Assembly (NCBI RefSeq): GCF_000764305.2
Contig: NW_025931267.1
Coordinates: 1 to 64,000, forward strand
Length of the DNA stretch: 64,000 nucleotides
Reading direction: 5' to 3'
Source of the DNA: Hyalella azteca
Taxonomy: Eukaryota; Arthropoda; Malacostraca; Amphipoda; Hyalellidae
Each line of letters opens with the position of its first letter. Position 1 is the first letter of the stretch. The notes under the pieces were generated by a model. The model ran no database searches. It was not told where the DNA came from and saw only the letters and a list, made by a program, of their open reading frames with translations. Positions 34,554 to 43,500 of this stretch are shown piece after piece. The position numbers and the translations under genes are program-made.

Positions 34554-37500
34554 TCAGTTGTTGAGAAGAGGCTTCACGTCCCAAATTTTGATGACGTTGT
34601 CCGTACCTGCAATAGAAAATAGATTCATGCAAGTCCATTCATTCAATTAATAATCATTTTCAGAGACTATGGAGCAACATATGAAAGATAAATATGAATC
34701 ATAGGTTAACCATTAAAATTAATCGTGTTGTCAATGGATTATATCATCGGAAAATTGGATGGATGAGATACCATGAAACATTAGAGCTCATTTTCGATAA
34801 CATGTTTACAGTTGGAAATCTAATCAATGTCAACGCGGACTCTAACACAAAAATATCTACATATGATATCAATATAACATAAAGTACATGAACCTTCACG
34901 ATACAGGTAGGTATTTAGGCCCTTCAAGCCAACAATAAGTCAATAACTAACGTCACGAACAATAGGACGGGTTGACTCACACGAGCAGCCAAAGCTCAAT
35001 GTTACAATCTGCACAATTCAGCACAAGTAAAACATGAAAATGTCCAGCGGTATTAGAAGAAGTAGATGTTAAAACAAGCAAAATGTATGAGAAATTTGAC
35101 GTACCGACAGTTACCAGAGAGCCGCACTCGAGGTCAACGGCCATGGCGGTCACAGGATGCTTGGCTTCATGGAACACAGCCAGACTTTCCTTACTGGAAT
35201 AAACAAATGAAATATTGATAGGGAGATACTGAGTAACTTGCTGTTGGTGAGTTACTGCAATAAACAAATGAAATATTGGTAGAGAGATACTGAGTAACTT
35301 GCTGTTGGTGAGTTACTGGAATAAACAAATGAAATATTGGTAGAGAGATAATGAGTAACTTGCTGTTGCTGAGTTACTGGAATAGAGAAATGGGCTGAAA
35401 TGTTCGTTAACTGTTACTGAGTAGTTTGCTGTAAGTGCCATGTCCATCAAGCGATTTGAAGATAGAGTTTATATGTGAATTAATTTAACGGGATCAAATT
35501 ATTAATATGAGGCATCGAAACTCATACGTAGAAAAGGACATGAAATAAATAGAGAAGGATGAAATTTAACCAATAAATAACTAGCAACTGTGCCACTTAT
35601 GCTACCATCTCATGTCAACATTGTGCAGCTAAAGCTACAAAGGAAAATAGTGTCCCTATTTCTGTGAGCCACAACACATGACTTGCACTCAGTATTTTCA
35701 AGACGCCTGCCACAACTAATCTGTACAAGCCAAGTGTGTTAATTGTATTGCGAAAATTAAATATTTCCAGTCCGCTTGATAAATACGTGCAAATGATAAA
35801 AAGGTCGACATGAGGAAAATATTACAAAAATAAAAATTGAACAGGACAAAATCTCGCCACCTTTACCTCGCCACATTCCTGGGGGCAGCCAGAGAAGAAC
35901 GGTGATTATTTATTGCAACAAGCGGTTTATTGTAGTTATAAACATAGACATGACATGAGATGAAGATAAACGACATGACATGAGATGAGGATAAACATAG
36001 ACATGAAATCAGATGAGGAAGCAAATTATGGCTGATGATAGAAGCTGAACACAACAAACATGATCGCTGCACAGGCGCGCGAGCAGAAAACATAACTAAC
36101 TGCATGCAAACACTGCCAAACAAACTGCATGCAAACACTGCCAAACAAACTGCATGCAAACACTGCCAAACAAACTGCATGCAAACACTGCCAAACAAAC
36201 TGCAGGCAAACACTGCCAAACAAACTGCAGGCAAACACTGCCAAACAAACTGCAGGCAAACACTGCCACACAAACTGCAGGCAAACACTGTCAAACAAAC
36301 TACAGGCAAATTTCACAAAGAGTGCAGTTTGTACCTTCACGTGTAAACCATAACATCACATCTATAAAGGCTTCAATTAAAACATCAATTGATGAAGCCT
36401 AGTAGTTCAAATATTGTATATGTCAATAAGACTGCGATGTCAAACTTGGAAATAAGGGTTTTGGCTAAATAATCAAAATCGTTCATAATATACAACATTA
36501 ATAAATCCATTCAATAAACATCTCTGGATGTGATGCCAATGCATGATGTTAATAAACACGATTAAAGAATTAGAAGGCAAATGTGCAGCACTTCAGAGTG
36601 AAAACCTTGCACTCAAACGGAAAAAGCAATTTGAATGAGAACAGATTAGCATAGAAATGAACTCACTCCTGGTCAGAGATTGTCTCGTAGCAGCGCTCAC
36701 AAACTCTCACGTTGAACTCGAAGCCCATGGCCGGTATGTTGGTGCGGCGGCTGGAGCAGCTGTCGCATACGGCCTTGCCGCACTTCCTGTACAAGAGGAA
36801 TAGTGAGTCCTGTAGCAGTGAGAGAGTCCTATAGCAGTGAGAGAGTCCTATAGCAATGAGAGAGTCCTATAGCAATGAGAGAGTCCTATAGCAGTGAGAG
36901 TCCTATAGCAGTGAGAGTGCTATAGCAGTGAGAGTCCTATAGCAGTGAGAGAGTCCTATAGCAGTGAGAGAGTCCTATAGCAGTGAGAGAGTCCTGTAGC
37001 AGTGAGAGAGTCCTGTACCAGTGAGAGAGTCCTGTAGCAGTGAGAGAGTCCTGTAGCAGTGAGAGCATCACTTGCATGAAGCCTCGGGTCTCGTGTACTG
37101 ATCACCTGCGGTGTGGCTCTGTTCTTTAATTGGCATTAAATGAACTTGATAATTTAAAGAAATAGTATTGTGATATGAAGGACTCCTATCAAGTTCCTTC
37201 GTAGGGACACAGCGTGGGAGCGAAGGTTGGAATAGGGAAGTGTGTCAAGCACCGAAGCAACCAGTCAAAACATACTATTAAGTGACAACAAAAGATATCA
37301 GAGATACTATATTCCCATTGCGCAAGATATCAGAGATACTATATTCCCATTGCGCAAGATATCAGAGATACTATATTCCCATTGCGCAAGATATCAGAGA
37401 TACTATATTCCCATTGCGCAAGATATCAGAGATACTATATTCCCATTGCGCAAGATATCAGAGATACTATATTCCCATTGCGCAAGATATCAGAGATACT

Positions 37501-40500
37501 ATATTCCCATTGCGCAAGATATCAGAGATACTATATTCCCATTGCGCAAGATATCAGAGATACTATATTCCCATTGCGCAAGATATCAGAGATACNACTG
37601 ACCTGCAGTGATGTTGCCTGAGCCCACTAACTGACCTGCAGTGATGTTGCCTGAGCCCCAGCTGCTTCTGGTTGATCATTGCCTTGACGTTCCAGAAGAA
37701 GGGACGGCCGCAGTACTGGCAGTTGTCGCTCTCACTCCACTCTGGGGTCTGACGTAAAACAAATTCAATACTACAAGACAGCAACAAAAATGACTTGAGG
37801 ACAACACGATATAGATTTTGTTCATCAGCATTTTCGTTTTTGGTAATGTAGACAATATAAACCAAAATGAATTTACCGTAATTGAAGGACGTGTAATTGA
37901 AATGCTTAGTTCATCAGCACATATATAACAGATGAGGTAACTAAGAACCTCTTTGCTTTTTAACCTCTTATAAATATAACCAACCAGAGTATTCGACACC
38001 TACGACATAACTACAAGCCTATGCTGTCAAAAACATTACAAGAGTCTGAGACAAGCATGAGTTGGGTTTTAATATTTAAAACCAGCTCAGCGATATATAC
38101 TGAACTGTACAGGAACATGTTAATTTATGCATATATATAGCCAGGATTGTAATCACACTTTCATCCTCAATTTATACAAGAGACTTCAGTGTTATGACAA
38201 TTTTACACAGGCACCTATCACAACATTGCCCCGCATTTCATCATACTGCCGCTCCCCATTCTAGAACTAACGAGTCACGCGCATATCTGAAGAGGAGCTT
38301 ACGACAGGACACGAGGTCGCCATGTCTCACCACACAAGCACCTCGCCTTAATTTACATTAGCTGTAATTGCGTTATTAAAAAGGAGCCCATGACACCTTA
38401 ATTCACGTTAAAGTTGTAATTGAGGCCTCCACCTGGCGAGATGCGCGGCGCAATTATAGTGATCGTCTTCGATCCAGAAGTTATTTTGGCTCCAGAGTCG
38501 ACGTGCTGGCGACCCTCGAGCGCTGTGGCGTTCGCTGGATAAACTTATGAGAAGAAGCCATTAACCAGATGCTGCGGGTGACGTAAGCATGGAGGAATTC
38601 CATGCGATTTTTGAAAACAATATTTCTGCTGCGCTAGCGTCGTCAGCAGATGCTCCGCCGGTAACATTTGCGCCGTGCCCATCGACTGCGTGCTCCAAGA
38701 ATTCACTCGCGTCGCAGCTGACTACCGTAAGTAATCACTGCAGTGCGCGCGCTGCCCAACAAGCAGTGTGCCAGCGATCCGCTGTCGACGTCGTTAATTA
38801 AGGAGAACGTCCTAAGCCCAGCACCTTTCTGGTCGAACTTTTCAACCGCTGCATCTCTGAAGGTGTTGTTCCAGAGAACTTAAAATCAGCTTACATTACG
38901 CCTATTAAAAAACAGACCTTGACGCTTCTTATCCAAAATCATATTGACCCATCTCCAACCTGTCGATTTTTGAAACTCCTGGAACGCGTTGTGGCCCGAC
39001 AGCTGAACAACCATATTCAGTAGTCCGGTTTGGTGCCTCACCTTCAGTCTGCATACCGTCTAAACCACTCGACGGTAACAGCCGCGCTGAAGGAGCTTTC
39101 AGACATCGCGGCATTGGCTTTACTCCACCTGTCGGCCGCATTTGACACGGTCGACCACGCCACTTTAATGCGTCGACTTGAGTAACAATTGAGGTATAAT
39201 TCGGCATGCGCGGCACAGTGATGCAGCCGCTAGAAACCTAACTCAGCAATAGATTCCAATGCATTTGACGTGGGAATTCTTCATCTACGCCACCGTTGGT
39301 CATTGCGGCATTACACAGGGATCAGTCCTCGGCCCGATTCCCTTGCTGTTATATACTGTTGACGTATTGCACATAATTGATTCACATAGTTTGAATCTGC
39401 ATATGTTAGCCGATGACATCCAAATTTATGGCTACTTAGCACCAGCTGACGCTGCAGTGTCGCAGGACCGGATGTCTGCATGGACGTCGTCTCAGACTGA
39501 ATGCGCTCCAACAGGCTCCAGCTCAATGCATAAAAACGATTTTATTCAGTTTGCGACTGCTTAGCGCCGGCATCAGCTTCCAGCCAACCCTGTTCGCGTG
39601 GGCAACGAGTTCGTCATGCCTGAGAGTTCGTTTCGCAACCTGGACATTCTTCTGGACTCAGAACTTGCGACATGAAATCATGTACTATTGGTCGCCTTCT
39701 ACGATAAACAATCACATTTTAGCGCTGTTAGTCGAATACGTAGCGTCAGCCGCCGTCTGTCGAGGCCCTCGTGGTGGCGCTCGTTCTGACCAGATTGGAC
39801 TAAGGTAATGCCACAATCTATGGACTTCCGACCATGGCACTTAATAAACTGCAAACCGTAATGAACGCTGCTGCACAATTCGTGTGCAATAAGCAAAAAT
39901 TCGATCACGTGACGCCGATATTGCGCGATCTTCACTGACTGCGCACGCAGTTCAAGGTCGCTGTTCTGTAGTTTCTATGCCTTCACAATCTGGCGCCTCC
40001 TTATTTCACGGAATGTCTGCAGCGCGTGTTGGATCTGCCTTCCAGAAGACGACTGTGCTCGTCATCAACAGCGGACCTCGTCGTTCCATCTACACGTCAA
40101 TCTACCGTCGGCGACAGAGCGTTTCTGATCGCTGCCGCCAGAACCTGGAACAGTCTGCAGGCTTCCGTAAGTAACATCGGCTCCTTTGTTGCAAGTGTTT
40201 CGTTGACGCCTAAAGACAGAACTATTTCGTAGAGCCTATGAATCAAGTGCTTAATCATTTTTATCACTTCTCAGCCTTTCTCGTGTAGGTATTTATTTAG
40301 TTAGTTACATCAGACGCCACGATAACTGCCTTGTAGAATAATATTAATAGTACTTGCATTATTAACGATGAGCTATGAAATCTTAATTTACATTAAAGTT
40401 ATAATAGCATTATTATGAAAGAGCTTACGACAAGACGCGAGCACGCCATGTCCCACCACACGAGCATACCGTCCTCGCCCCCAGACACGAGCACCCTGCG

Positions 40501-43500
40501 CTCGCTGCAGTGCTTCAGGCCCCGAACTTTGCCTCTGCAATTCACAGTAAAAACTATTATACAACTTGCTTTTATTTATTGAAAATAATTGATTGCCAAC
40601 TCTTTGGTTTTATCCGAAATGAAAAGTTTGAATGGAAGTGAATGCGCAAAGAGATAAAGTTTGCTTTTGGTAATTATAATAAGAAGTACACGAACGAGTG
40701 TTAATAACTCATAGACATTCTGTGTTTTGATAGAAAATCATCTTTACTTTTTACATAAATTCAATACCTATATATTCCCAAGAAATGATTTAAACAACAA
40801 ACATTCAAACCCTTTGAGTTTAAAATCTAGAAATAGAATATAACACAGAGATAATTTACAAACCTAAGCTCACAAAACAAATTAATTATATCATTAGTTT
40901 GCTTATCGTTTTAAAAGGCTAAGAGGTGCATTTACTTATCATTATGTTTGATATAAAATTCTTTGAACTAAACATCACGAAACTGACGTGTGTCCCTGCA
41001 GCTCATAGGCAGCGCCCTTGCCGCCCCCCACGTCCCAGACCATGACGCTGTGGTCGTGTGAGCCGCTGAACAGCTGCTGCGCCGCCCCATCCCATGCCAG
41101 GCCGCTCACACAGCTCGTGTGGCCCTACACACAGCAATACAGGTGTCTTGTGAGGCCCTACACACAGCAATACAGGTGTCTTGTGTGGCCCTACACACAG
41201 CAATACAGGTGTCTTGTGTGGCCCTACACACAGCAATACAGGTGTCTTGTGTGGCCCTACACACAGCAATACAGGTGTCTTGTGTGGCCCTACACACAGC
41301 AATACAGGTGTCTTGTGTGGCCCTACACACAGCAATACAGGTGTCTTGTGTGGCCCTACACACAGCAATACAGGTGTCTTGTGTGGCCCTACACACAGCA
41401 ATACAGGTGTCTTGTGTGGCCCTACACACAGCAATACAGGTGTCTTGTGTGGCCCTACACACAGCAATACAGGTGTCTTGTGTGGCCCTACACACAGCAA
41501 TACAGGTGTCTTGTGTGGCCCTACACACAGCAATACAGGTGTCTTGTGTGGCCCTACACACAGCAATACAGGTGTCTTGTGTGGCCCTACACACAGCAAT
41601 ACAGGTGTCTTGTGTGGCCCTACACACAGCAATACAGGTGTCTTGTGTGGCCCTACACACAGCAATACAGGTGTCTTGTGTGGCCCTACACACAGCAATA
41701 CAGGTGTCTTGTGTGGCCCTACACACAGCAATACAGGTGTCTTGTGTGGCCCTACACACAGCAATACAGGTGTCTTGTGTGGCCCTACACACAGCAATAC
41801 AGGTGTCTTGTGTGGCCCTACACACAGCAATACAGGTGTCTTGTGTGGCCCTACACACAGCAATACAGGTGTCTTGTGTGGCCCTACACACAGCAATACA
41901 GGTGTCTTGTGTGGCCCTACACACAGCAATACAGGTGTCTTGTGTGGCCCTACACACAGCAATACAGGTGTCTTGTGTGGCCCTACACACAGCAATACAG
42001 GTGTCTTGTGTGGCCCTACACACAGCAATACAGGTGTCTTGTGTGGCCCTACACACAGCAATACAGGTGTCTTGTGTGGCCCTACACACAGCAATACAGG
42101 TGTCTTGTGTGGCCCTACACACAGCAATACAGGTGTCTTGTGTGGCCCTACACACAGCAATACAGGTGTCTTGTGTGGCCCTACACACAGCAATACAGGT
42201 GTNATCTCACTCTGAGTGTGGTGACAAGTGAACAGTCTTTCACACCATCTCACTCTGAGTGTGGTGACAAGTGTACAGCTGCCAGCATCAAGCTTGAGCA
42301 TGGTGATGACGCCAGTGTAGTCACCCACGAAGACATGACTTGTAGGAGCATCAAACTCCATAGACGAGCACCAACCTCCACACTCGTACCCACCAAGCCT
42401 GCAACAACACAAACCATTGCTAAATAAATGCATAAGATTAAATAAAAATACAAGGTATCATAAATCAAACAGAGCAACTAAGTATGTTATGTTGGAAGGT
42501 TATTTGGTCATAATTAACACCGAAGCAGAAATAACCTGTGGCCTGTTGTGGTCGAATGGAATGAGAAAAATTTGTCTCTGGATATTGAGAGTATCCAAGA
42601 ATGGCTGCCAGAAAAAAGCACGCCCGTCACACGTCCCTGGTGGCTCAGGTAATCTCGTAGATGATTCAAGCTATTCTCATCTGGGGCTACCTCAAACTCC
42701 TGTGACAAAAAAAATCAGATTGGGATCAGATACAACATTAGCACTTGATTATCACCAGAAATATTCTCAAGAGGAAAAGATACACAATATGGAAGGTAGA
42801 ATATCCTCTTCATATGCTATTCTCAATCTGAGGGAATGCATAAATATATATCACAAAAGAGGCAGAGTTTCAAGAGTTAGTTAACCAGGTTTTAGGCTAC
42901 CTGCTCCTAAATACAACTAATACAATACTACATTTAAGGGAACATGTCTCATAATCAATGCAGACAAGATCCAGCACTGACCATGACGGTTCCATTGTGA
43001 AGACCAATGATAAGTGTCCGAGAAGATGCAGTGTAGTGGAGACTGGTGGGTGGTGATGATAAGTAGTGGCAAACACTTGGCCAGAACTGACCATTTGCTC
43101 GTTGCTGCCATATGCGTACAGACCTGTCACATAATTCTCTCTATGAATATAAATAAAAGTGACTTTACATGAATAAACATCAGAAATGGAAAGCTTTAAA
43201 TATTAGGGATGACAGTCATTTGCAAAACCATTAGCAAATTTTTAACCCATTATTAATGAATAGGGAATAAACTTGAGGAAAAATAGGATGACTTTAGATT
43301 CAGCATCACAGTATTTCAAAGGAAAGTTTAAGCTCTCATATGAAAAGAGAACAATGCTACTGGTAATGACACATAAGTTACAATTCTGAAACTACTGCAC
43401 TTGACCCATGATTGTCCAAAAAACCACATAATACCGGTCAGAACTTCAATGTGTGAGATACCCCACAGTAGCTACAAGGCTAGAAAGTTGTGGTTCAGTT

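Noticed and set aside
35863..36402. Cysteine-rich frames on both strands over the 25 bp array
   Set aside because: Simple translation of a minisatellite in WDFY2 intron 8; no start context, and the repeat explains everything.
37242..37621. Reading frames over the 32 bp array
   Set aside because: A 32-base unit cycles through all frames without stops. There is no protein-like composition, and it lies inside WDFY2 intron 7.
41123..42202. CRISPR-like direct repeats
   Set aside because: The units abut with no unique spacers, and the genome is an intron-bearing animal.
41003..42433. Reading frames of up to 476 codons on both strands across the 33 bp array
   Set aside because: They arise because a 33-base unit without stops repeats in frame. 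The real WDFY2 exons 4 and 5 flank the array in splice-compatible phase, and the array is intron.
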